A stretch of 64,000 nt of DNA from Roseateles sp. XES5 (GTDB lineage: Bacteria > Pseudomonadota > Alphaproteobacteria > Rhizobiales > Rhizobiaceae): NCBI RefSeq assembly GCF_020535545.1, contig NZ_CP084752.1, positions 971,001-1,035,000 of the forward strand, in the 5' to 3' direction. The translations under genes were made by a program, and so were the position numbers. Within the stretch, counting starts at the first letter, position 1, and every line of letters starts with the position of its first letter. Below are positions 28,238 through 35,245 of this stretch, one piece after another. The notes under the pieces are model-generated. The model did no database searches. It was not told the DNA's origin and worked only from the letters and a program-made list of their open reading frames with translations.

Positions 28238-29709
28238 CGGCGCAGGAGCGATCGGCAGGCCTTCGCCCAGGCGGAAAGCGGCCACCAGGGCGCGACGGGA
28301 TCGACGATCCCCGTGCCCATGACCGGCGCCACCGCGCCCCGGCCGCGCGCATCCCGGAAAGGACGCAATCCGCGATCCCGGGTGTTGAAGGCGTCGATCG
28401 TCCTGCCCAAGGTTCCGTCTGCCTGCAAGGCGGCGCCCAAGATTTCCGGTTCCGTGTTCAGATGTTCGGCGAGCAGCCGGTTTCGCAGCGCCAGGATGCT
28501 GCTTCGCTCCGCGTCGGTGCGCGCCTCGACTGCGATGTCGAGCTCGGTATCCAGCCCTTCGCTGCGCTGGTTGAGATTGGAGGAGCCGATGCGCAGGAAA
28601 GCGTCGTCGACGATCACCAGCTTCGAATGGATGATGATCTCCTGCTCCGTGCCGTCGGGTTTGGGCACGACGGGATAGAAGGCGCGCATGCGGCCATGGC
28701 GGTCGCATTGATCGAGGCGGCGGATGAGCCGGTCGCGGTTGGCACCGAGCACGAGGCGCTCGATGGTGCCGTGCGAACTCAGCGTCGAGATGATGACGAC
28801 CTCCGGCCCCTCGGGCTCGGCGAGCTTTTCGCAGAGCACGTCGCAGACCCGCTTCGAGGCGAAATACTGGCTCTCGATATAGATGTGGCGACGGGCCGCC
28901 CGGAGGGCGGCAACGGTGAGGTCCATGGCCTCCGTCGCGGCGGGGCGGCCTCGGATCGCCGGCTCCGTGCGCGCGAAGGCGACCGCCACATTCGTCATGT
29001 CCGCCGCCCCGCCGTCGAGACGAACATCCGCCGAAACGCCCGACGCCGGCACCGTCTCGTCGGTGGCGAACTGCCAGCGGCGGCGGGCGATATCACCGGC
29101 GAGCCGTGCTGCGTCCCCCTCCAGCGCCACCTGCATATCGTGCACCGGCTCGTAGCGCTCGCCGGAGGGAAGCGTGCGGCGGGGATCGTCGACGGCATGA
29201 TCCGTCGTGTCCCAGCGCTTGGCGGTGAGGTCGATGCCGCCGACGAAGGCGACGCGGTCGTCCACCACGACAAACTTCTGGTGGTGCGAGCCGCGCAGGG
29301 GATGACGGTTGTCGAAGGCGAGCACAATGCGCGGGTGGGAGGACCAGCGACGCTTGCGAAACATCTTGAGCGACTTGCCGGAATAGATCGGCCCCATGCC
29401 CCAGACGAGGACGCGGATCGTCAGGTCCGGCCGTTCCTCGACGAGCCGCAGGAGAAAGGCGCCGAGTGTCGGTGATCCGGGCTGATCGGGCCGCATCGGG
29501 ATATCGGGGTTGAAGTCCCAGCCGACGATCCAGATCTCGCGGCGCGCCTGTTGCAGAACGCCCTCCAGCACCCGGAAATAGGCCTGGCCATCGACGAGAA
29601 CGCTCAGACGGTCGGCGGTGGCGGTTCGCCAGGCGTTTTGGCCGGGCCGTATGATCAGGGATTGCGTCCTGTCGTCTGCGATGGGCAACGGGAAGGTTTC
29701 GTCTTGCAC
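28135..29709 (-). CDS. Phospholipase D-family protein (two HKD motifs)
   Basis: A 524-residue member of the PLD superfamily, which hydrolyses or transfers phosphodiesters such as phosphatidylcholine or cardiolipin. Both HxKx4D motifs are intact: His143-x-Lys145-x4-Asp150 (HHQKFVVVDD, then GGIDL) and a second near residue 360 (IHSKLVIVDDAFLRIGSSN). There is no clear signal peptide; the C-terminal 60 residues are basic and low-complexity (SLLRRQRALLRKSAASFGSS...). That tail is encoded antisense to the end of the UPF0104 gene, so it may be a read-through extension beyond the original stop. It forms a likely functional set with the UPF0104 protein and the EEP hydrolase. Confidence 0.9.
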   Translation of the reverse strand: MQDETFPLPIADDRTQSLIIRPGQNAWRTATADRLSVLVDGQAYFRVLEGVLQQARREIWIVGWDFNPDIPMRPDQPGSPTLGAFLLRLVEERPDLTIRVLVWGMGPIYSGKSLKMFRKRRWSSHPRIVLAFDNRHPLRGSHHQKFVVVDDRVAFVGGIDLTAKRWDTTDHAVDDPRRTLPSGERYEPVHDMQVALEGDAARLAGDIARRRWQFATDETVPASGVSADVRLDGGAADMTNVAVAFARTEPAIRGRPAATEAMDLTVAALRAARRHIYIESQYFASKRVCDVLCEKLAEPEGPEVVIISTLSSHGTIERLVLGANRDRLIRRLDQCDRHGRMRAFYPVVPKPDGTEQEIIIHSKLVIVDDAFLRIGSSNLNQRSEGLDTELDIAVEARTDAERSSILALRNRLLAEHLNTEPEILGAALQADGTLGRTIDAFNTRDRGLRPFRDARGRGAVAPVMGTGIVDPVAPWWPLSAWAKACRSLLRRQRALLRKSAASFGSSKASLASSKTSPSGSGMKK

Positions 29710-29783
29710 GGTCTGCCGCCTTGTCTGGTCAGGTCTTTATCCTGCCCGGAAATTCGCGGGAGCCGTTTTGGTTCCGTCGCGGC

Positions 29784-30014
29784 CTAGGCGCCGTCCCGCG
29801 TGTAGAACATGCGGGCCGAGGCTTCGATGATCGAGCGATGCCGGACCGGGTCGAAGGTGACGGCGGGAAAGGTCTCGAAGAGATAGCGCGCGAAGCTTTC
29901 GCGCGCCTCGTCCGAAGGATCGAACCAGGATTGCGCGGTCAGTTCGTCGAAAACGTGCTTCAAGTCACCCAGTTCCTGGGGTTCGAACATTCCCTTGGAT
30001 GTATAGCTGCCCAT
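29784..30014 (-). CDS. Small conserved-type hypothetical protein (76 aa)
   Basis: A 76-residue soluble acidic protein (MGSYTSKGMFEPQELGDLKH...), predicted helical, with no Cys and no membrane segment. I do not recognise the family. The ATG at 30014 has a GGGAGGA ribosome site 8 bases upstream, which marks it as a real gene against the longer frame to 30176. The C-terminal pattern RHRSIIEASARMFYTRDGA may mark a conserved helix. It lies between phospholipase D and the BON protein on the same strand, 74 and 94 bases away, and may belong to the stress-related group here. Confidence 0.65.
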   Translation of the reverse strand: MGSYTSKGMFEPQELGDLKHVFDELTAQSWFDPSDEARESFARYLFETFPAVTFDPVRHRSIIEASARMFYTRDGA

Positions 30015-30080
30015 GCCCGCGTCCTCCCGCGCCAAAGGAGAATCTAGGCCCCTATGCCGGCGTTTCAAAGCGGGAAAACG

Positions 30081-30094
30081 GTACGGAATCGTAC
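30081..30094 (-). terminator. Short palindrome after the BON protein gene
   Basis: GTACG-GAAT-CGTAC lies 14 bases past the BON stop. On the minus strand it is followed by CGTTTTCCC, so it could be a weak terminator. It could equally be an operator for the 76-aa gene downstream. Confidence 0.3.
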
Positions 30095-30108
30095 GAACAT
30101 ACGGCGCC

Positions 30109-30600
30109 TTACTCGTCCGCATCGCGGGGGATATGGCTGTCGACGCCCCGTGCCTGCAAGCCCTCGGCACGGACATCGCCCACGCCCTTCACCCGGCGCA
30201 GCAAGCCGATGAGATGACGGCGATCATCCTCGCTGTCGACGGCACCGTCAAGCTGCACGACACCGTCCCGCACCGTCAGGTCCAGCAAGGCGAGATCGAC
30301 CCGCACGTCGTCTTCGAGCCATTGCACGATGCGCGCCTCCAGATCGTCGTCGGCGATCGTCTCGTTCTCATCCGCAAACGGCAAGGGCGCACCGTCGACG
30401 TCACAATCCGCGGGATCGGCGGCGATCTCGATGCCCTCGTTGTCCATCCGGTCGAGACCGGCGCCGGGCGCGCCATAGGGACGATTCTGCCCTGCCAGCC
30501 GTGCCCCGTCGTCGCCCGCATAGGGCCAGCCGTCGCGGATGTCCCGCTGTTCGTAATCGCGAAAATCCTCTTCGCGGGAAGCGTTCTTGCGCTCGGTCAT
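30109..30600 (-). CDS. BON-domain stress protein
   Basis: A 163-residue acidic cytoplasmic protein. Residues 1-75 are a charged, low-complexity N-terminus (ERKNASREEDFRDYEQRD...). Residues about 85-155 form a BON domain (LEARIVQWLEDDVRVDLALLDLTVRDGVVQLDGAVDS...RRVKGVGDVRAEGL) that usually binds phospholipid or other polymers and is found in OsmY-like osmotic-stress proteins. There is no signal peptide, unlike OsmY. The ATG at 30600 follows GGGAGACGGCA. A GGAAC-N19-TT motif 50-75 bases upstream fits the alphaproteobacterial general stress sigma factor, so stress induction is likely. Confidence 0.8.
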   Translation of the reverse strand: MTERKNASREEDFRDYEQRDIRDGWPYAGDDGARLAGQNRPYGAPGAGLDRMDNEGIEIAADPADCDVDGAPLPFADENETIADDDLEARIVQWLEDDVRVDLALLDLTVRDGVVQLDGAVDSEDDRRHLIGLLRRVKGVGDVRAEGLQARGVDSHIPRDADE

Positions 30601-30650
30601 TGCCGTCTCCCTTGCTTCGATGGTCTGGTGTTTCCATGGTCTGGCAGGCG

Positions 30651-30676
30651 AACCGATCCGAGACGGTATTTGTTCC
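30651..30676 (-). promoter_or_regulatory. Candidate EcfG/RpoE2 promoter for the BON gene
   Basis: On the minus strand GGAAC (30676-30672) is followed after 17 bases by GGTT (30654-30651), that is GGAAC-N19-TT. This matches the S. meliloti RpoE2 consensus GGAAC-N18/19-TT, although the -10 reads GGTT rather than the preferred CGTT. The distance to the start codon is about 50 bases. Confidence 0.5.
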
Positions 30677-30738
30677 CTTTCAGCGGAACCATTCGCGCCG
30701 GCCGGTTCGCTCTCTTCCACCAATACAGGGAGAAAGAG

Positions 30739-31023
30739 ATACCGATCACCTGCCATGTCGTGCCGCATGAAGACGGATGGGCCTACTAGCTGGACGACGT
30801 CTTTTCCGAGGCCTTTCCGAACCACGCCGCGGCGCTGGCGGCTGCGCGGCTTGCCGCCGAACAGCACGAACAGTCCGATGAGGACCGCTTCATTTCCTAT
30901 CAATCGGAAGACGGGCGCTGGCATCAGGAGGTGACGGCGGGGCGCGACCGGCCGGAGACAGAGGTCGAGGACAGCGCAGAAACGACGCTCGACGCGACGC
31001 GCTCGCGCAGCCTCAGGCCTTGA
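30739..31023 (+). pseudogene. Small DUF2188-like gene broken by an internal TAG and lost start codon
   Basis: One frame from 30739 to the TGA at 31021 encodes a 94-codon protein-like sequence: ITCHVVPHEDGWAY, stop, LDDVFSEAFPNHAAALAAA and on to SRSLRP. It resembles the small DUF2188-type proteins of rhizobia. The TAG at 30787-30789 sits where Lys (AAG) is expected. A good GGGAGAAAG ribosome site precedes ATA where ATG is expected. Both lesions are single-base changes, so the gene looks recently inactivated; sequencing error at either place is the alternative. Family assignment is from memory of the HVV..GWAYK..DVFSE pattern. Confidence 0.6.
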
Positions 31024-31279
31024 GGAACGGCTTCATCTTGCAAAGCTCGGCGACGAAGCGCTGCCTTTCCTGTTCGGCGTCCGGCCGGCCGCGGCTGCGC
31101 AGGAGGGCGGACGGTTTCACGGTGATGAGCACCGGCACGCCGATCGGCGTCTCGACGATGCGGCCCCGGTCGGCGGTGACCGCATGGCGCTTTCCCAGCA
31201 CCGCGAAGGTGGCGGTGGCGCCGAGGGTGACGAGCAGTCTGGGTTTCACCCCGTCGATTTCGCCGCCGATCTGCGCAAG
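31013..31279 (-). pseudogene. C-terminal remnant of a uracil-DNA glycosylase-family gene
   Basis: The frame reads LAQIGGEIDGVKPRLLVTLG, ATATFAVLGKRHAVTADRG and PIGVPVLITVKPSALLRSRG to a TGA at 31013. This matches the C-terminal third of family 4/5 or UdgX-type uracil-DNA glycosylases, in which KPRLLVTLGATA and HPSALLR are landmarks. The His of HPS is Lys here, and the N-terminal two thirds with the FeS cysteines and catalytic loop are absent; upstream sequence is unrelated. It overlaps the end of the DUF2188-like pseudogene tail to tail by 11 bases. A short independent gene starting at a GTG (31249) is a less likely reading. Confidence 0.6.
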
Positions 31280-31378
31280 GGGTGAATGGACGAGGCACGC
31301 CGGTTCGAGATCGAAGACGTCGGGGAGCGGATGGTCGCCCGCCTTCCCTTCAGCGACGTGCTCGACTAGAGTTTGTCA

Positions 31379-31467
31379 GGGAAAAGTGGGAACCGGTTTT
31401 CCCGAAAAGACGAACGAAAACAAAAGAATCTAGAGCATGTCTGGTTCAATCTGAACCTGACATGCTC
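31379..31467. repeat. Rhizobial intergenic repeat of the AGAGC type, copy 1
   Basis: Two palindromic parts: GGGAACCGGTTTTCCC (31388-31403) and a long hairpin 31433-31467, GAGCATGTC-T-GGTTCA paired with TGAACC-T-GACATGCTC around a three-base loop. The hairpin overlaps the last codons and stop of the minus-strand Crp-type gene and can serve as its terminator. Similar sequence is common between genes in Rhizobiaceae. Confidence 0.65.
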
Positions 31468-32186
31468 TCGTCGGCAAGCGGCCCGATGAGCCGTTCATAT
31501 TCCTTCTCGCACTCGCCATAGGCGTCCCGCGCAAAGGCTTCGAGACCTGCCCGGTCGCGCACGATGATGACGCCGCGCTCGGAATAGATCAGCTTCTTGC
31601 CCTCCAGCACGTGGAGCGCCGTCGTGACGCTCGGGCGTCGGACGGCCAGCATGATCGACAGGAATTCGTGCGTCAGGCTGATATCCGCTCCATCAGCCCG
31701 GTCGTGGCACATCAGGATCCAGCGGGCGAGCCGCTCGTCGATATGATGCACGGCATTGGAGAGCGCGGTATAGGCATGCTGGACGGCGAGCGCCTGGGTA
31801 TAGCGGGAAAACAGCCCCTGCGCCTCGCGATCGTCCTCCAGCGCCGCTTTCAGCGCGGGGATGGCGATGCGACAGGCCTCGCCCTGCATCTGCATGAAGA
31901 CCGAGAAGGGATCGACATCCGTGTCGAGGATCGCCGCGGTGGGGCACATGCCGTCCCGGCCGATGATGCCGATCTCGGTGTGCTGGCCCTCCGGCGAGCG
32001 CACGACGACGGAGGCGATGCCGCTCTCGAAGAAATAGGCATGGTCCATCGGCTGGTGGGGCGAGGAAAGCTGGTAGGACCGGGGCAGCGCGATCCGCTCC
32101 AGTTGCGGCGCGAGCCGGGCAAGGCTTCTCTCCGGCAAACGCCGAAGCAGGTTGTTCCGAAACCTGCCCTGCGAAACGTCTGCCAT
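31446..32186 (-). CDS. Crp/Fnr-family transcriptional regulator (paralogue 1)
   Basis: A 246-residue regulator: cyclic-nucleotide-binding-like beta barrel (about 20-130; ESGIASVVVRSPEGQHTEIGIIGRDGM), long dimer helix (NAVHHIDERLARWILMCHD) and a Crp-type HTH (LTHEFLSIMLAVRRPSVTTALHVLEGKKLI). There are no Cys cluster of Fnr type and no full cAMP-contact motif, so the effector is unknown; the group is common near stress genes in rhizobia. The C-terminal tail is acidic and its stop lies inside a long hairpin. The next gene upstream is a paralogue on the same strand sharing the dimer-helix and HTH sequence closely, so the two are a tandem duplication, each with its own 160-base leader. Confidence 0.88.
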   Translation of the reverse strand: MADVSQGRFRNNLLRRLPERSLARLAPQLERIALPRSYQLSSPHQPMDHAYFFESGIASVVVRSPEGQHTEIGIIGRDGMCPTAAILDTDVDPFSVFMQMQGEACRIAIPALKAALEDDREAQGLFSRYTQALAVQHAYTALSNAVHHIDERLARWILMCHDRADGADISLTHEFLSIMLAVRRPSVTTALHVLEGKKLIYSERGVIIVRDRAGLEAFARDAYGECEKEYERLIGPLADESMSGSD

Positions 32187-32347
32187 TCAACAATCCCAAG
32201 CGGTTCAACGACCGCAAATCCGCCAGAGGCTTCGGTCTTTCCTACAATCAATGGCCGTCCATCTATGATCATAAAATCAGGGAGACAACCCGGCACCGGG
32301 CGTCCGTACGGTAACGGACAGAGGGGATCGGAAGAGCATTGGCGGCC

Positions 32348-33046
32348 TCAGGCCGCGGCGGGGAAAAGCCGGGCATATTCCCGCTCGCTGCCGCCATAGG
32401 CGTCGGCAGCGAAGGCTTCGAGCGCGGCCCGGTCGCGCACGATGATGGTTCCCCGGTGGGAATAGATGAAACCATGCCCTTCGAGCACATGAAGGGCGTT
32501 GGTCACGCTCGCGCGGCGCACGGCCAGCATGATCGCCAGAAACTCGTGCGTGAGATCCAACCGGTCGTTCTCCAGCCGGTCGTGGCACATCAGGATCCAG
32601 CGGGCGAGCCGCTCTTCGACGATATGCACGGCGTTGGAAAGCGCGCTGAAAGCAACCTGACAGGAAAAGACCTGCACCCAGTGCAGCATGATGCTGCGAA
32701 GCGCCGGACGCTGCTTGAGGCCTTCCAGCAGCACGCCGCGCGGGATGCGCCAGCCCCGCCCGCTGACCTGGATGACCGTGCGATAGGGATTGCGATCCGC
32801 CCCGAGAATGGCCGAGGACGGCGACATGCCCTCGCGCCCGATGACGCCGATTTCCGCCTGGTTGCCCTTCGGCGAGACGACGACGGTGGAAATGATGCCG
32901 GCGGTGGGAAAATAGCAGTGGTCGACCGGCATGCCGGGCATGGACAGTTCCAGTCCCTGCGGCAGCTCCATCTCAACCATGCGCGGCAACAGGACCTCCC
33001 GGTCCTCCTGAGCCAGCGCCGCCAAAAGCCGGTTTTGTCTGACCAT
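32348..33046 (-). CDS. Crp/Fnr-family transcriptional regulator (paralogue 2)
   Basis: A 232-residue regulator with the same layout as its neighbour: effector-like barrel (FPTAGIISTVVVSPKGNQAEIGVIGREGM), dimer helix (NAVHIVEERLARWILMCHD) and HTH (LTHEFLAIMLAVRRASVTNALHVLEGHGFI). There is no Fnr-type FeS cysteine set. The ATG at 33046 has GAGGAG 8 bases upstream and is preferred over the frame start at 33103. The stop TGA lies in the loop of a perfect GCGGCC/GGCCGC hairpin (32342-32356), a compact possible terminator. It is divergent from the PAS hybrid kinase gene, with 163 bases between. Confidence 0.88.
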   Translation of the reverse strand: MVRQNRLLAALAQEDREVLLPRMVEMELPQGLELSMPGMPVDHCYFPTAGIISTVVVSPKGNQAEIGVIGREGMSPSSAILGADRNPYRTVIQVSGRGWRIPRGVLLEGLKQRPALRSIMLHWVQVFSCQVAFSALSNAVHIVEERLARWILMCHDRLENDRLDLTHEFLAIMLAVRRASVTNALHVLEGHGFIYSHRGTIIVRDRAALEAFAADAYGGSEREYARLFPAAA

Positions 33047-33157
33047 CGCTCGGCTCCTCGCCGCGCTCTTCGAAAGCCATCCATATAGGGCGCAGCGGCG
33101 CAATGGCGATGCGGCGCACCGCTTGGACGCGTCTTCAAAAAAAATGCATCCTGCAAT

Positions 33158-33182
33158 GGAACCCTTTGCGGGTTTACGCGTT
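33158..33182 (+). promoter_or_regulatory. Candidate EcfG/RpoE2 promoter for the hybrid sensor kinase
   Basis: GGAAC (33158-33162), 16 bases, then CGTT (33179-33182): an exact match to the alphaproteobacterial general stress promoter GGAAC-N16/17-CGTT. The start would fall about 20 bases before the ATG at 33210, giving a very short leader. Confidence 0.65.
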
Positions 33183-33209
33183 TCCGGCGGTTAGCATTGG
33201 GGGATGGGC

Positions 33210-35165
33210 ATGACAGAACATGAGGCATCGGCGCTTGGCGGCGAGGATCGCTACAAGCTGCTGGTGGACGCGATCACCGACTATGCGATCTACATGCTGG
33301 ACCGCGAGGGGCATATCGTCAGCTGGAATGCCGGGGCGAGCCGCTTCAAGGGCTACCAGGCGGACGAAGTCCTCGGCTCGCATTTTTCCCGCTTCTATCG
33401 GCCCGAAGACCGGGATCGCGGCCTTCCACAACGCGCCCTGAACCACGCGGCGGAGGAAGGCCGGTTCGAGGGCGAAGGCTGGCGGGTGCGCAAGGACGGC
33501 GCACAATTCTGGGCGCATGTCGTCATCGATCCCATTCGCGATCCCCACGGCCGCCTCATCGGCTTTGCCAAGATCACCCGGGACCTCACCGAACGCAAAC
33601 ACGCGGAAGAACAGCTTCGCAAGGCCGAGCAGCAGTTCCGCCTTCTCGTGCAGGGCGTCACGGACTACGCCATCTACATGATGGACGCGGACGGCAACGT
33701 TTCGAGCTGGAACGCCGGCGCCGAGCGCATCAAGGGCTACAAGCCGAACGAGATCATCGGCCAGCATTTCTCCCGCTTCTTTCCCGAGCAGGACCGGCTC
33801 GCCGGCACGCCCGCACGCGCCCTCGAAATCGCCCGCCAGGAAGGGCGCTACGAATCGGAAGGTTGGCGGCTGCGCAAGGACGGCACGCGCTTCTGGGCCA
33901 ATGCCATCATCGACGCCATCCGCGGCGAGGACGGCGCCCTGATCGGCTTTGCCAAGATCACCCGCGACATCACGGAAAAACGCGACGCGCAGGCAGCGCT
34001 GGAGCTGGCCCGGGAAGAACTGTTCCAGGCGCAGAAGATGGAAGCGCTCGGGCAACTGACCGGCGGCGTCGCCCATGACTTCAACAATCTGCTGATGGCG
34101 GTGCAGGCAAGCCTCGATCTTCTGAAGCGACGCGTCTCCCTTACCCCGGAGGCCCAGTCCCTGCTCGACAACGCCCTGCAGGCGACCCAGCGCGGCGCCT
34201 CCCTCACCCAGCGCCTGCTGGCATTCTCCCGCCGGCAGGACCTCGATTTCGAACCCGTCGACCTCTCGACCCTCATCCACGGCATGACGGACATGCTGCA
34301 GCGGTCCATCGGCCCGACCGTCACCGTCGAAACCCGGTTCCCACTCGACCTGCCGCCCGTCAGGACGGACCCGAACCAGATGGTCAATGCTCTTCTCAAC
34401 CTTGCGATCAATGCGCGGGATGCCATGCCGGAAGGCGGCCGTCTCGTGATCGGCGCGCGGCTGGAGACCGACGCCGTCAAGAGACATCCCGACTTGCAGA
34501 ACAAGGCCTATCTCTGCCTTTCCCTCGAGGACGAGGGCCACGGCATGGATCCCGACACGCTGAAAAACGCCCCGTCGCCCTTCTTCACCACCAAGGGCAT
34601 CGGCAAGGGCACGGGGCTCGGTCTTTCCATGGTGCAGGGTCTGATGGCGCAATCGAACGGCAAGCTGGTGCTGCGCTCCACGCCCGGTGCCGGCACGACG
34701 GCCGAGCTCTGGCTGCCGGTCGTCGATGCCGACAGGCCGGCCAGACCGGAACAGGCGCCCCTGCAAACGCCCGGGAAGGTGGATACGCTCTCCGTCGTCG
34801 CGGTCGACGACGACGCGCTCGTTCTGATGAACACCGTCATGATGCTGGAGGACATGGGCCATACCGTCTTCGAGGCGGGATCTGGAACGAAGGCGCTGGC
34901 CTTTCTGGAAGCCCATGACGTCGATCTCATCGTGACCGATCAGGCCATGCCCCAGATGACCGGCTCGCAACTCGCCGATATCGTCCGCGAACGCTGGCCC
35001 CATATCCCGATCATTCTCGCCACCGGCTATTCGGAGCTGCCGCCGGAGGCCCGCGCCGATCTCCTGCGCCTGTCGAAACCCTTCGGCGAGCGCCAGCTGG
35101 AAGATACCATTCGACGGGCGATGGCCGGCCATGGCCGGCATCTTCGCGCATCGCACGAAAACTGA
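33210..35165 (+). CDS. PAS-PAS hybrid histidine kinase with C-terminal receiver
   Basis: A 651-residue cytoplasmic sensor without membrane segments. Two similar PAS domains (about 8-125 and 135-250; each with DYAIYM, SWNAGA.R.KGY and ARFWAN/AQFWAH-type ends) look like an internal duplication. HisKA follows with phospho-His near 288 (GGVAHDFNNLLMAVQ), HATPase_c (N box NLAINARDAMPEGG; FFTTKGIGKGTGLGLSMVQG), and a receiver with VVAVDDDAL and phospho-Asp near 576 (IVTDQAMPQMTG). The ATG at 33210 is chosen because the GGGGGA site is at proper spacing; 33204 would abut it. An EcfG-type promoter precedes it. With the next gene, an HWE/HisKA_2-type kinase, it may feed the general stress response (inference). 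Confidence 0.9.
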   Translation: MTEHEASALGGEDRYKLLVDAITDYAIYMLDREGHIVSWNAGASRFKGYQADEVLGSHFSRFYRPEDRDRGLPQRALNHAAEEGRFEGEGWRVRKDGAQFWAHVVIDPIRDPHGRLIGFAKITRDLTERKHAEEQLRKAEQQFRLLVQGVTDYAIYMMDADGNVSSWNAGAERIKGYKPNEIIGQHFSRFFPEQDRLAGTPARALEIARQEGRYESEGWRLRKDGTRFWANAIIDAIRGEDGALIGFAKITRDITEKRDAQAALELAREELFQAQKMEALGQLTGGVAHDFNNLLMAVQASLDLLKRRVSLTPEAQSLLDNALQATQRGASLTQRLLAFSRRQDLDFEPVDLSTLIHGMTDMLQRSIGPTVTVETRFPLDLPPVRTDPNQMVNALLNLAINARDAMPEGGRLVIGARLETDAVKRHPDLQNKAYLCLSLEDEGHGMDPDTLKNAPSPFFTTKGIGKGTGLGLSMVQGLMAQSNGKLVLRSTPGAGTTAELWLPVVDADRPARPEQAPLQTPGKVDTLSVVAVDDDALVLMNTVMMLEDMGHTVFEAGSGTKALAFLEAHDVDLIVTDQAMPQMTGSQLADIVRERWPHIPIILATGYSELPPEARADLLRLSKPFGERQLEDTIRRAMAGHGRHLRASHEN

Positions 35166-35245
35166 TCGAGGTCGCGGCGTACAATGAATGGCTGGACATG
35201 CACCGGCCGGCTGATAAGAGTTGGCAACGCATTGGGGGATGGGTT

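Noticed and set aside
30685-30710. Second GGAAC motif, plus strand, before the DUF2188-like pseudogene
   Set aside because: The first TT follows after 16 bases, outside the 18-19 spacing of the stress promoter, so it is not called.
35198-35245. ATG start for the Cache-HisKA_2 kinase
   Set aside because: No ribosome site precedes it, and the extra 16 residues are unlike a membrane-protein N-terminus; the GTG at 35246 follows a strong site.
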